Shown: in pieces, positions 36,259 through 45,174 of the stretch | Numbering within the stretch: the stretch's first letter is position 1 | Layout of the letters: each line of letters begins with the position of its first letter | Assembly: GCA_016711405.1 (NCBI GenBank) | Contig: JADJSZ010000024.1 | Span: 1-64,000 of the forward strand | Source of the DNA: Candidatus Hadersleviella danica | Lineage (GTDB): Bacteria > Chloroflexota > Anaerolineae > Promineifilales > Promineifilaceae | Reading direction: 5' to 3' | DNA length: 64,000 nt | Program-made: the position numbers and the translations under genes | The notes under the pieces: generated by a model | Told to the model about the DNA's origin: nothing | Database searches by the model: none | Seen by the model: only the letters and a program-made list of their open reading frames with translations

Positions 36259-37089
36259 TTACGGCCTATGGCTTACGGCCAGAATCTCCCCCTCCTGCTC
36301 GCGCACGGCCGCGCGGCCGAGTTCGATGGCGGTATCGAGGGCTTGAAAATCGAGCAGGCCAATTGTACCCATTTTGGGGCGCAATAAAATATCGGGGCGG
36401 GAGATGGCCAAGCGGGATTGCACACTTCTGCTGGTGATAATGTCGTTCACGGCCGTAATCACCTGCATCGTCGGCCGTCGCTTGGTGGCGTTGATGGCTC
36501 GCTCAAACCAATTGCCCGGCGGGGTGGCGGTGGTGGGCTTGGTTCCATACGGGTCACTGTTGCCCAAATCCACGGCGATAACGGCCGTGGCTCCCCGCGC
36601 CCGCGCCACATCAAACGGCACATTGTTCACCAACCCCCCATCCATCAAAATCAACCCCTCCCGCTCCACAGGCGGCAACAAAATCGGGAAAGCCATCGAG
36701 GCATTCAGGGCCGAGGTCACATCCCCCTCATCCAGCACCACCTCTTGCCGCGTGACCAGATTGGTGGCCACCAAAGCCAGCGGGGTTTTCATCTCGGCAA
36801 ACGTCGGCCGACCAATCAATTCAAACAGCATCAGCTCAAACTTTTCAGGCGTGGTCAGGGCGGGCAGGTTCATCGAAAGGCGGAACAAGCTGTTAAAGCC
36901 GAACTGCTCAAAAAGGTGGCGCATCTGCGAAGGGAGCAACCCATAAGCCATCAGCGTCGCAATGAGTGCCCCCGAACTAGTTCCCACAATTAAGTTGGGG
37001 CGCACCCCCAACCGCTCGAGTTCCATCAGCACCCCAATGTGTGCCGCGCCCCGCGCCCCCCCGCCGCCAAGTGCTATTCCAAGTTTCAT
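36259..37089 (-). CDS. Patatin-like phospholipase
   Basis: 276 residues. The oxyanion loop GIALGGGGARGAAHIGVL (4-21), the nucleophile elbow GTSSG (38-42) and the catalytic-Asp motif DGGLVNNVPFD (about 152) form the complete Ser-Asp dyad of bacterial RssA/patatin hydrolases. It should hydrolyse acyl esters of lipids in the cytoplasm. There is no signal peptide. The gene is flanked by heptamer repeats at both ends, and the last codons (EILAVSHRP) run into them. Confidence 0.9.
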   Translation of the reverse strand: MKLGIALGGGGARGAAHIGVLMELERLGVRPNLIVGTSSGALIATLMAYGLLPSQMRHLFEQFGFNSLFRLSMNLPALTTPEKFELMLFELIGRPTFAEMKTPLALVATNLVTRQEVVLDEGDVTSALNASMAFPILLPPVEREGLILMDGGLVNNVPFDVARARGATAVIAVDLGNSDPYGTKPTTATPPGNWFERAINATKRRPTMQVITAVNDIITSRSVQSRLAISRPDILLRPKMGTIGLLDFQALDTAIELGRAAVREQEGEILAVSHRP

Positions 37090-37178
37090 AAGCGTACTAA
37101 ATGCTGAGTGCTAAGTGCTGAGTTCTGAGTTGAAAGTGGGGTGCTTGCTTTCCACTTAGCACTTAGCACTTTCTACTT
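37090..37178. repeat. Opposed GAGTGCT/AGCACTT arrays
   Basis: Degenerate GAGTGCT units face CACTTAGCACTTAGCACTT across TGGGGTGCTTGC. It lies between divergent genes, with a TATAAT (37187-37192) just to its right. Confidence 0.7.
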
Positions 37179-37302
37179 TTACTGACTATAATATGGGCTT
37201 AATTGTAACAACAACTCGTTTAGAGTGAACAGTGGCTAGTGCCATTCTCGGCCGATTGCCCTCCACCTCTATCACCAAACTCTCTCTTGGAGGATATCCA
37301 TT

Positions 37303-37527
37303 ATGTTGGTTCGACGCACAATCCTAGCCGTCATTTCCCTTGGCCTTGGGGCCATCGTCACCGAAATCTCCCTCATCCTGATGAATACGAATAGAGCTGA
37401 ATACGGTCTCTATTTTGGCACAGATGGGGACGGCTTGCCCTATTACCCCCTGACAATTATCTTCTTCGCCCTCTTCTTCGCCTTGTGGCTCGATAAGTTC
37501 CTCAAGACGGAGCTTTTGCCGAAGTAA
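37303..37527 (+). CDS. Small membrane protein, two helices
   Basis: 74 residues with helices at about 8-26 and 50-65 and a short loop (GTDGDGLPYYP). It begins MLVRRTILAVISLGLG behind TTGGAGGATATCC, a good ribosome-binding site, and is followed by its own terminator. TATAAT at 37187 may be its -10. Function unknown. Confidence 0.75.
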   Translation: MLVRRTILAVISLGLGAIVTEISLILMNTNRAEYGLYFGTDGDGLPYYPLTIIFFALFFALWLDKFLKTELLPK

Positions 37528-37558
37528 CCCACCCGCACAACTCCTAACACCCGTCAAG

Positions 37559-37593
37559 AAGGCTTCACTGGCTCCCCCAGTGGAGCCTTTTTT
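37559..37593 (+). terminator. Terminator of the small membrane protein gene
   Basis: Stem AAGGCTTCACTGG/CCAGTGGAGCCTT (one T-G pair), followed by T6. Confidence 0.85.
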
Positions 37594-37602
37594 GCTTTTA
37601 GA

Positions 37603-37685
37603 TCCCCTCACCCCAGCCCTCTCCCCAAGGGCGAGGGAGCCAATCCCCCTCTCCCCTTGGGAGAGGGGCTAGGGGTGAGGGTCTA
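37603..37685. repeat. Dispersed GAGAGGGG palindrome
   Basis: CTCACCCCAGCCCTCTCCCC faces GAGAGGGGCTAGGGGTGAG, a palindromic repeat of a type common in many GC-rich bacterial genomes. It lies at the convergence of two genes. Confidence 0.65.
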
Positions 37686-37698
37686 TGGATCCAAAACC

Positions 37699-38591
37699 TC
37701 AGCGTACCAAGCCGCGCTGGCGCAGGACATTCATTACCAACACCTCCCACGGCTGGTCGGTGGTGATGGGCACATAGTGCGCCCCTCTCTGCTGGCAATC
37801 GCGGGCAATCTCCAGTTGCCAGCTTTGCACATGCGCCTGATACTCAGCCAGCATTGTCGCATCCAGCGTAATTTCCGCCTCCGCCCCCGTCTCCGAATCC
37901 ACCAATTTGACATCGCCCAGCAAAGGTGGCTCCAACTCGTCGGGGCTGAGGATGTGCAGAACGACCACCTCGTAGCCACGGCCGAGCAACGCATTTAGCC
38001 CCTCGCGATAGCCCGTGGGGGCCAGCAAATCGCTGAGGAGCAAAAGCAAGCCGGGCGACGGCCGCGCAGGGCGTAATCGCGCAACATTTCGTTGAGCTGG
38101 ATTTGGCCGTGGCTGGTTTGGGCGGCCGTCTCCAAAAATTGGAACAGCCGCAAACTGTGGTGTTGCCCGCGTGATGGCCCCCAACTGCGCGTGTCGCTCT
38201 GCTGGAGCAACGTCACGCTGAGCAAATCCCCAGCCGCAAGGGCGATGTGGCCGAGCGCGGCCGTTAACCGCGCCGCATAGGTCAGCTTTTGGTTATCCCC
38301 CTCCCCCTCGGGCCACATCATGCTTTCGCTGGCATCCACCAGCAAATGCACCGCCAAATCCTCCTCTTCCTCCAGCAATTTGATAAACGGCTTTTCCAGC
38401 CGAGCGTACACGTTCCAATCCAGCCGCCGCAAATCGTCCCCTTTGACATAGTTGCGGTAATCGGCAAATTCGATGGATGTGCCCCGCTTCTGGCTACGGC
38501 GGTCGCCTTTCATCACCCCCACGCGCACGTTGGCGGCCGTGAGGGTCAGTTGCTCTAATTTGCGGAGGGTGGATTCGTTAAAGATGGTCAT
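37699..38591 (-). CDS. DUF58 protein (frameshifted)
   Basis: About 297 residues after one base change near 38060. The DUF58 signature is clear: LRKLEQLTLTAANVRVGV, FADYRNYVKGDDLRRLDW and VHLLVDASESMMW, a VWA-like metal site with DxSxS. The restored C-terminal half reads PGLLLLLSDLLAPTGYREG and ends NVLRQRGLVR. DUF58 proteins usually work with MoxR ATPases in assembling or activating other proteins; the only MoxR-type ATPase here is the CoxD-like gene 23 kb away. The next gene, a hydrolase, is on the same strand upstream. Confidence 0.82.
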
Positions 38592-38636
38592 TGGTCATTC
38601 GTCATTGGTCACTCGTCCCTCCCCCGTCCCCAGTCC
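38592..38636. repeat. GTCATTG heptamers
   Basis: Units GTCATTG/GTCATTC/GTCACTC, then CCCCAGTCC, between two minus-strand genes. Confidence 0.6.
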
Positions 38637-39581
38637 TTATCTACCTGCTGGTTGCCCAAACTCGCCCACATGGGTGGCGATAAATTCGCCCACAATCGCT
38701 TCGTAGGCTTCTGGGTCAGTCACACGGGAAGCGCCGTGGTCGTTGCCCCAATCGGTGATGTGGAGTTCGGCGCGGTCTGGGTTGGCGTTGGCGAAGATGG
38801 CTTCGGAGTGGCTGGCAAAGGTGAACGAATCCTCTTTGGCGTGGATGAGCAGGACGGGGGTTTGTTTGCCGCCCACAATGTTCATCGGCGAAACGTCGTC
38901 CATCTCAAAATCGGCGCGGAGTTCGGCCACATTGATGGCTCCCCAGACGAGCAGGTTCAGCCACTCGCCATACTGCGCCACCCCTTGGTAGCTGACAATC
39001 GTTTCGTAATCTTGGTAAGCGGAATCGGCGATGACAAAGGCTAAATCGTCACGCAGAGCCAAGGTTTGCAGGGAGGTGGCCGCCCCATACGAAACGCCCA
39101 ACAAGCCGATGTTGCTGGCGGGTACGCCTGTGCGCTCGCTCAGCCAATCCACCACGGCCGAGGCATCTTCCCGCTCGTAATAGCCAAAGGTGTGCAACGC
39201 GGCCGAGCTATTGCCGTGCCCTCGCGCATCATAGGTGATGATTTCGCACCCCCGCGCCCAAAACATGGGGATAAAGCCCGTCATGTTGTGGCCACTGCCT
39301 GTGTAGCCATGCAAAATGACCATGCCGCAGTTGCCGTTGGCGGGGTTGTCGTAAAAATAGCTGGCCAAATCAATCTCGGCCGTGGCGGGAATAGCCACAT
39401 TTTCGGGGGCGGGAATGCCAAATGGGTCGAGGCGGCCTTGCGCGTCGGCAACAAGTTCGGCCGTGACGGGCTGAACAGCCCCCGCCACCAATAAATCGGC
39501 AAAATAAGCACTCGCCCCAACATAGGCGAGAATGAGCAACACATCGAAACCAAAAAAGAGGAAGAGGAGGGATTTTTTCAT
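38637..39581 (-). CDS. Membrane-anchored alpha/beta hydrolase
   Basis: 314 residues. An N-terminal hydrophobic helix (LLFLFFGFDVLLILAYVGAS) anchors or exports the protein. The fold shows HGYTGSGHNM (oxyanion), YDARGHGNSS, the nucleophile elbow LLGVSYGAATSL (Ser about 172), and PVLLIHAKEDSFTFASHS with the acid; the catalytic His is probably in DWGNDHGAS. Close to the serine aminopeptidase/S9-like hydrolase group. Substrate unknown. Confidence 0.82.
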   Translation of the reverse strand: MKKSLLFLFFGFDVLLILAYVGASAYFADLLVAGAVQPVTAELVADAQGRLDPFGIPAPENVAIPATAEIDLASYFYDNPANGNCGMVILHGYTGSGHNMTGFIPMFWARGCEIITYDARGHGNSSAALHTFGYYEREDASAVVDWLSERTGVPASNIGLLGVSYGAATSLQTLALRDDLAFVIADSAYQDYETIVSYQGVAQYGEWLNLLVWGAINVAELRADFEMDDVSPMNIVGGKQTPVLLIHAKEDSFTFASHSEAIFANANPDRAELHITDWGNDHGASRVTDPEAYEAIVGEFIATHVGEFGQPAGR

Positions 39582-39680
39582 GGGAAAGGTGGGTGGAGAT
39601 TGGGGATTGCGGATTGGGGAATGCGGAATGGGGAATGGGGAATGGGGGCGAGTAACGAGTAACGAATTACGAGTAACTCC
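39582..39680. repeat. Heptamer block that supplies a stop codon
   Basis: GGGAATG/GCGGATT heptamers, then GAGTAAC/GAATTAC units. The TAA that ends the AFG1-like gene (39667-39669) is part of this array. Confidence 0.75.
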
Positions 39681-40953
39681 TCCTTGCCCTGTGCCCGGCT
39701 TGGCCGAGGCGGGAGATACAGCGGTCGAGGCCGATGACGGTGCGGGTTTTCACTTCTTCGGTCACGCCGCGTGTGCTTTGGATGGTCACTTTCATGTGGA
39801 TGAGCGCTTCGCGGGAGAGCACGGCCGTTGGCTCATCCCCCACGCCAGCGGCGGGGCGCACCAGCAAGCCCACCCCCATCTGCTCCACCGCATCCAGCAG
39901 GGCCACCAAACGCATAATCCCGTTGTAATCGGTGCGGAGCGATTCCAGCGCAAAGTCATCCAGCAAGAGCGTGAGCGGGGGAGAAGCCATCTGCAAAAAA
40001 TGCACCCATTCGTTGTCGAGCAGAGGAGCCTTGATGGCCTGCCGAAAATCCAATTGCCAGTAGGTTGTCTCGCCATGGCGAAAGGGGCGGTAGGGCAAAC
40101 GGCCGTGTTTTTCCCCCGCCACGGCTTGCCCGAGCGCAAACAGGTGGGCGGCGGGGTCAGCGGCCGTCACCACCACCTCCGTCGGGTCGCCCAACCGCAT
40201 ATCCTCGCCCCCAAACGTGATGAGGTGCGGCGGCAACTGCTCCCACGCCAACTGCTTAAACTCGCTCTGGTTGGAAGTGCCGACGACGAGCAGGCCAAAG
40301 TGCGCCATTTGGGGCAAGATGGGCGCATAGCCCGTCATTTCCACCTCGTCGGTGAAGAGAATGCGCATGGGGGCAAGAACTTGGGTCATAAAATCGGCCG
40401 TGTCGCGGCCGTTGAGGCGGTGCTGTTGCACATCCCACGCATAAAAATGAGCCAACTCCGCCCATTTGCTCACCGAAAGCAGGCTGAGGGGGCGGCCGTT
40501 GAGGGTGCGCTTGTGGACGAGGTGCTGGCGGCCGTCGTGCTTGTTCATCATGGGGGCAATGTGGTCGGGCAAGCCAAATTGGGTGCGTAAAACGACATCT
40601 AACAGGGCGATGAAGGTGGTTTTGCCCGTGCCCGGTGGCCCACACAAAATGAGCGGGGTTGGGGCGGGGGGCGGGGTGGGTTGTGGCCGAGGGGGAATAA
40701 AGCGGCCGACCAATGGCCGTGCCACCGCCTTAACAGGTTGGGGCACGCGGGGGAAGCGGGAGGTGTAGCTGGGAGGTGCAGGTGGTTCTTGTGCCAAAAA
40801 GTGGGCAATGGCTTGCACCACCTCGCGCTGGGGTGCGCCAAATTTGGCGGCGTTCAGGCCCGCGTCGTGCGCGGCCGTGTTCACCGCCTGCCACAACTCG
40901 CGCTCGAGTTGTTCGGCTTCAATCAGAATGGCACTGGCTAATCGTTCCTGCAT
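39667..40953 (-). CDS. AFG1/ZapE-like AAA ATPase
   Basis: 428 residues from ATG 40953. Walker A LILCGPPGTGKTTFIALLD is at about 110 and Walker B MRILFTDEVEMTGYAP at about 180; GLLVVGTSNQSEFK provides sensor 1 Asn. The order and the LLDDF and VALLDAVEQMG stretches fit the AFG1/ZapE family, ATPases linked to cell division or protein quality control. The N-terminal 90 residues contain a Pro-rich linker. The last residues (RARRSYS) run into the intergenic heptamers. A TATAGT lies 6 bases before the start, so the message may be leaderless. Confidence 0.75.
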   Translation of the reverse strand: MQERLASAILIEAEQLERELWQAVNTAAHDAGLNAAKFGAPQREVVQAIAHFLAQEPPAPPSYTSRFPRVPQPVKAVARPLVGRFIPPRPQPTPPPAPTPLILCGPPGTGKTTFIALLDVVLRTQFGLPDHIAPMMNKHDGRQHLVHKRTLNGRPLSLLSVSKWAELAHFYAWDVQQHRLNGRDTADFMTQVLAPMRILFTDEVEMTGYAPILPQMAHFGLLVVGTSNQSEFKQLAWEQLPPHLITFGGEDMRLGDPTEVVVTAADPAAHLFALGQAVAGEKHGRLPYRPFRHGETTYWQLDFRQAIKAPLLDNEWVHFLQMASPPLTLLLDDFALESLRTDYNGIMRLVALLDAVEQMGVGLLVRPAAGVGDEPTAVLSREALIHMKVTIQSTRGVTEEVKTRTVIGLDRCISRLGQAGHRARRSYS

Positions 40954-41056
40954 GGCACAACTATACCTGAGAGAGAAGAAATTGGGAGATTGAATCAGGT
41001 GATAGTTCCCTGATTGATTACAACACAAATGATCCCTGACAAACCCAAAAATTTGC

Positions 41057-41062
41057 TATAAT
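41057..41062 (+). promoter_or_regulatory. -10 box of a probably leaderless promoter
   Basis: TATAAT 6 bases before ATG 41069. A weak CCTGAC lies 16 bases upstream. Confidence 0.55.
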
Positions 41063-41068
41063 GCTCCC

Positions 41069-41839
41069 ATGAACACACCCTTTCCGGGCATGGATCCCTA
41101 CCTCGAACATCCTAGCTTGTGGCCCGATGTCCACAATCGCCTCATTACGGCTTTAGCAGATGCCATCTCACCCACCATTGCCCCGAACTATTATGTGGGC
41201 GTAGAAAGCCGCGCTTATGTGATGGCTCCCGAGGGGGATGAATTTCTCGGCCGTCCCGACCTCGCCATCGCCTCCCCCATTCCCATCAACCCACAACCGA
41301 GCTATGCCCAGCCCGTGGCCGTGGCCGATTTGAGCGTCTTAGAAGTGGAATTCCCCTATGGCGAGGAGATAAATCATTATTATCTCGAGATTCGCACAGC
41401 GCCCAATCACGAATTGGTGACGGTGGTGGAACTGCTTTCACCCGTCAATAAAATAGATCCTCGCGGCCGACGGGATTACGAGGACAAACGCGCCGAAATT
41501 ATCTCTTCACAAACCAGTTTGGTGGAGATAGATTTGTTACGCGCTGGCCAGCCCCTGCCCCTCAGCAAACAAGTTCTCAGCGATTACCGCCTCGTCATTA
41601 ATCGGGGCTGGAAAGGGCGGCGCGGGCAACTGTACGCCTTTAACTTGGCCAACCCCATTCCCGCTTTTCCCCTGCCGCTCTTGCCGCAGGATACGGAGCC
41701 GCTCATCCCGCTCAACGAGGTGTTGCACGCTCTCTACGGCCGTGCCCGCTTCGATTTGCGGATAGATTACCGCCAGCCCCCCATCCCACCCCTCACCCCA
41801 GCGCAAGCCGAATGGGCCAGCCAACTGCTGGCGGCCTAG
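41069..41839 (+). CDS. DUF4058 family protein
   Basis: 256 residues. It opens with the family hallmark FPGMDPYLEHPSLWPDVHN, and has YLEIRTAPNHELVTVVELLSP and NKIDPRGRRDYEDKRAEI (shown in part), which resemble a PD-(D/E)xK-like strand-helix core. The function of the family, common in cyanobacteria and Chloroflexota, is not known. Its stop codon overlaps that of maf by 4 bases, convergently. Confidence 0.9.
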   Translation: MNTPFPGMDPYLEHPSLWPDVHNRLITALADAISPTIAPNYYVGVESRAYVMAPEGDEFLGRPDLAIASPIPINPQPSYAQPVAVADLSVLEVEFPYGEEINHYYLEIRTAPNHELVTVVELLSPVNKIDPRGRRDYEDKRAEIISSQTSLVEIDLLRAGQPLPLSKQVLSDYRLVINRGWKGRRGQLYAFNLANPIPAFPLPLLPQDTEPLIPLNEVLHALYGRARFDLRIDYRQPPIPPLTPAQAEWASQLLAA

Positions 41840-42465
41840 CCGAGTCTTGGACAGCCAAACCCTTCATGCGCGGCCGTCAGTGTGCCTAAATCGGTGCTGG
41901 CCACCAGCCCAAATTCGGCCAACAACGGCCGCAATTGGCAAATAGATAGCCCCATCACCCCCAAATAACAGCCCTGCAACTCGGCCACAGGCGCAAACAG
42001 CGGATGCTGGATGGCATACGCGCCCGCCTTGTCAAACGGGTCGCCCGTGGCAATATACGCTTCGATTTCGGCCGTGCTGTAGTCGCGCATCCGCACGGCC
42101 GTTGTATCCACCACCGCCACGCACCGCTCCCCTTGCACCAACACCATGCCCGTGTGGACTTCGTGCCAACGGCCGCGCAACCGCCCCAACATCTGCCGCG
42201 CCTCGGCCGCATCGGCGGGCTTGTTGAGCATTTCGCCCTCAATGGCCACAGTTGTATCGGCCGCGATGATGAGTGCATCGGGAGGGGAGACGGCCGCCAA
42301 CGCCCGCCCTTTCAGTTCCGCTCGCTGTTGCACATTGCGGATGGGGTCAGGGTCAGTGATGATGTCCTCGTCTACATCAGCCACTTGCACCACAAAGGGC
42401 AAGCCCAGCAACGCCAACAATGCCCGCCGCCGAGGCGACATCGAACCGAGAATGAGAGAAAACAT
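41836..42465 (-). CDS. maf: Maf-family nucleotide pyrophosphatase
   Basis: 209 residues. LILGSMSPRRRALLALLG (SxRR substrate loop), IIAADTTVAIEGEMLNKP with the catalytic Asp, and DPFDKAGAYAIQ complete the Maf signature. It hydrolyses modified or canonical dNTPs (house-cleaning) and is also linked to septum formation. The C-terminal 15 residues extend past the usual end. Confidence 0.93.
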   Translation of the reverse strand: MFSLILGSMSPRRRALLALLGLPFVVQVADVDEDIITDPDPIRNVQQRAELKGRALAAVSPPDALIIAADTTVAIEGEMLNKPADAAEARQMLGRLRGRWHEVHTGMVLVQGERCVAVVDTTAVRMRDYSTAEIEAYIATGDPFDKAGAYAIQHPLFAPVAELQGCYLGVMGLSICQLRPLLAEFGLVASTDLGTLTAAHEGFGCPRLG

Positions 42466-42469
42466 GGGG

Positions 42470-42602
42470 GGGAATTACTAATTATGAATTACTGAGTGCG
42501 GTGAAAAAGTACAAAGGACGAAGTACGAAGTACGAAATTACTCGGGGAGTGCCGTACATCGTAATTCGTCCTTTTTTCAGTAGACTCATTACTAATTACT
42601 AA
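42470..42602. repeat. Nested opposed heptamer arrays
   Basis: TTACTAA heptamers at the outer ends and AAGTACG against CGTAATTC-like units inside. The two halves can form one long stem between maf and cpaF. Confidence 0.65.
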
Positions 42603-44120
42603 TTAAGTCGGCCGTTGGCGCAAGAACATCGAGGCGGGCATGTTAAAGCCATATTGCTTAAAGGCCACCTCGGCACGGGGGCGAACACCCATGCTGGCAT
42701 GTGCCCCTTTCACCTTGCGTTCAGGCGTGTCCCCCTCATCCACAAAGCGGAAAATATCGCTCAGCACGACAGTCTCCCCTTCCATGCCCACCACCTCGGT
42801 AATGTGCGTCACCTTGCGCGAGCCATCGCGCAGGCGCGAGGTTTGGACGATGAAGTTGATGGAATCGGCGATTTGCTTGCGGACGATTTGGATGGGCATA
42901 TCGGCCGCCATCGTCACCAACGTTTCGAGGCGGGAGATGCAAGCGCGGGGGTCGTTGGCATGAATGGTGGTCATACTGCCATCATGTCCCGTGTTCATCG
43001 CTTGGAGCATGTCCAACGCCTCGCCGCCACGGCACTCGCCCACGACAATGCGCTCGGGGCGCATCCGCAAGGCGTTGCGGACACAGTCGCGCACCGATAT
43101 TTCGGTGGGGGCTTCGGGGGTCGGTTTTTTCGTTTCCAGCCGCACCACGTTGCGCTGGTTAAATTGCAATTCGGCCGCGTCTTCAATCGTCACCGTGCGC
43201 TCGTGTTCGGGAATGTAGCCCGAAAGGCAGTTGATGAGTGTTGTCTTGCCCGAACCAGTGCCGCCCGAGACGATGACATTTTGGCGTGAGACGACGACAG
43301 CCTCTAAAAACTGGGCCATCTCGTCAGTCATGGCCCCAAATTTGATGAGGTCTTTGATGACCAATTTGTGTTTGGAGAATTTACGAATGCTCAGGCTGGG
43401 GCCATCGAGGGTGACAGGGCGCAACACGGCGTTGACGCGGGAGCCATCGGGCAAGCGGGCATCCACAAGGGGGTGTTCGGAATCGGCCAAACGGCCGAGC
43501 GGCCGTACAATGCGCCGGATGATGCGCTCGACATGGTCATCATCCAAAAACTTGTGCCCCGATTCGACAATACGGCCAGCCCGCTCAATGAAAATGACAT
43601 AAGGGCCGTTGACCATAATTTCCGAAACGGCATCGCTCTCCACAAATTTTTGCAGGGGGCCAAAGCCAAAAATTTCGTCTAAGACATCTTTGGCAAACTG
43701 GTCTAAATCCACATCATCGGCCAAATCAATGCGCCCCGAATCCAACATCCGTTGCATCGTTTGCAGGGCTTTTTCCTCGTGTTCGGGGGTGCGTTCAAAC
43801 GCCCAATCGAGTTCTAAGTGGGGGGCCAGCACTTTTTGGCGAATGACATCGGCCACTTGGAGTTGGGTGCGTAAGACGGCCGCTTTTTTCTCGGGCAAGT
43901 AGCTCCGCTGGCGCGATACATCTGGCCCTTCGCTGTCGAGCGGCAACATGAGCGGGTCGTTGCGGCGCAACTCGGCCTCGGGGTCGGGCGGGGCGGCGGG
44001 GCGAGGCGGCCGTGGGGGGCCACCGCCGGGGGGTGGTGCGCCTTGCGGCCGTTGGGGCGGCCGTTGGCCCGGCTGTTGTCCTTGGGGGGGCGGGTTTTGC
44101 GGTTTGGGCTTGTTGAACAT
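42603..44120 (-). CDS. cpaF: CpaF/TadA-type secretion ATPase
   Basis: 505 residues. A Pro/Gln-rich N-terminus (about 1-45) is followed by the N2 domain and the ATPase: FGFGPLQKFVESDAVSEIMV, Walker A VSGGTGSGKTTLIN, the Asp box ERTVTIEDAAEL, Walker B RPERIVVGECRGGEA and the His box MTTIHAND. It powers Tad pili or type II/IV secretion. No other tad/cpa genes adjoin, so they must be elsewhere, or this is an orphan. It ends with FNMPASMFLRQRPT. Confidence 0.88.
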   Translation of the reverse strand: MFNKPKPQNPPPQGQQPGQRPPQRPQGAPPPGGGPPRPPRPAAPPDPEAELRRNDPLMLPLDSEGPDVSRQRSYLPEKKAAVLRTQLQVADVIRQKVLAPHLELDWAFERTPEHEEKALQTMQRMLDSGRIDLADDVDLDQFAKDVLDEIFGFGPLQKFVESDAVSEIMVNGPYVIFIERAGRIVESGHKFLDDDHVERIIRRIVRPLGRLADSEHPLVDARLPDGSRVNAVLRPVTLDGPSLSIRKFSKHKLVIKDLIKFGAMTDEMAQFLEAVVVSRQNVIVSGGTGSGKTTLINCLSGYIPEHERTVTIEDAAELQFNQRNVVRLETKKPTPEAPTEISVRDCVRNALRMRPERIVVGECRGGEALDMLQAMNTGHDGSMTTIHANDPRACISRLETLVTMAADMPIQIVRKQIADSINFIVQTSRLRDGSRKVTHITEVVGMEGETVVLSDIFRFVDEGDTPERKVKGAHASMGVRPRAEVAFKQYGFNMPASMFLRQRPT

Positions 44121-44134
44121 AGCGGCCTTCCTTT

Positions 44135-44185
44135 CGTGGGGGGATTGGTTACTGGTTACTCGTTACTGGTTATTCGTTATTATAC
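44135..44185. repeat. GGTTACT heptamer array, single arm
   Basis: GGTTACTGGTTACTCGTTAC and further units, just upstream of the cpaF start. No opposed arm was found. Confidence 0.65.
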
Positions 44186-44221
44186 GCATTCGTTCCCGCA
44201 ATCGTAATTGGATGTGGGTGT

Positions 44222-44292
44222 AGAGGTGTAATCGTTTATAGGTCTATTGGTCTATTGAAATATACGAATACACCGATAAACCAATACACCAG
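44222..44292. repeat. Octamer inverted array
   Basis: ATAGGTCT/ATTGGTCT units face ATACACCG/ATACACCA units across TTGAAATATACG. It belongs to the same family as 1813 and 3019. Confidence 0.65.
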
Positions 44293-44319
44293 AGCAAGGC
44301 CATGAAAATATCTGATGGA

Positions 44320-45096
44320 CTACTCCCCATAACGAATGGCACGGCCGCTCACTCCCCCCACTACCCATTCCAACAGACCAATGAGCGCCATGAAAAATAA
44401 ATTAACCCCAATAGTCAGCGAAAAAGCGATTTGGAGATAGCCAAACACGGTGGCCAACGGCCCCGCCACCCCTGCCCACACGGCCGCCTGAAAATCCAAC
44501 AAGTACAGCACCACCCCACCGCCCATCACCCACGCCAAAAAAGCGGGCCACGCCCGCCTATCCGAGGCACTGGGCAACATGGCGTTGCTAATGGCGAAGA
44601 GCAGGTAGAACCACAGCCAAAAATCATCCGTGGCCAGCAAATCGGCCAAGGCCAGTGACACACTGTCTACGCTATCGGGTTGCAGGGTTTGGGCGAGGGT
44701 GGGCAGGCCAAAAATGTAGGTGGCGATGGCTAACACGGCCGTTGTGCCCAAAATGAGTGGCGCCCCCCCAATCAACGATTCCCGCAAAGCCCCCAAGTCG
44801 GCCGTCTTGTAATACTCCACATACCCCAACCGCACAGTGCCATCCTTCTCCAAGCTCGGGATGAGCGACAATTTCCCCGTGCGCACTCCCAACACCTTGG
44901 CCATCAGCCAATGGCTCAATTCGTGCAACAGCACGCCGGGGAAAAGCACCAGCGCATAAATCAGCACCGCCCCATTGGGGCTACCCATCAGCAAATACGA
45001 CACCCCCTGCAAGTGGCGGTGAATCCACAACTGCATGAGCCACATGATGAAAAATGTCACCGTGGCCCAGAGAATAGGGGCGAGGGTGTCGTACAT
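44320..45096 (-). CDS. Membrane zinc metalloprotease-like protein (M50-like)
   Basis: 258 residues with six or so membrane helices. HELSH is at 58-62, within FPGVLLHELSHWLMAKVLG, typical of site-2-protease-like membrane metalloproteases. A second motif with the third ligand is not obvious, so activity is uncertain. It carries no PDZ domain. It lies upstream of cpaF and downstream of tpiA, each separated by repeats, so no operon is implied. Confidence 0.65.
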   Translation of the reverse strand: MYDTLAPILWATVTFFIMWLMQLWIHRHLQGVSYLLMGSPNGAVLIYALVLFPGVLLHELSHWLMAKVLGVRTGKLSLIPSLEKDGTVRLGYVEYYKTADLGALRESLIGGAPLILGTTAVLAIATYIFGLPTLAQTLQPDSVDSVSLALADLLATDDFWLWFYLLFAISNAMLPSASDRRAWPAFLAWVMGGGVVLYLLDFQAAVWAGVAGPLATVFGYLQIAFSLTIGVNLFFMALIGLLEWVVGGVSGRAIRYGE

Positions 45097-45174
45097 GGGA
45101 GGATTAGTGGTTAGTGGTGGTTAGTGAGTAGTCGCTGACCGACTGACAGACTGAGAGACTGACCGACTAAAAGA
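45097..45174. repeat. GGTTAGT heptamers and GACTGACC octamers
   Basis: AGTGGTTAGTGGTGGTTAGT, then ACTGACAG/ACTGAGAG/ACTGACCG units, ending at the tpiA stop codon. Confidence 0.65.

Noticed and set aside
37603..37685. Riboswitch or attenuator
   Set aside because: The palindrome lies between convergent gene ends and belongs to a repeat type widespread in GC-rich genomes.
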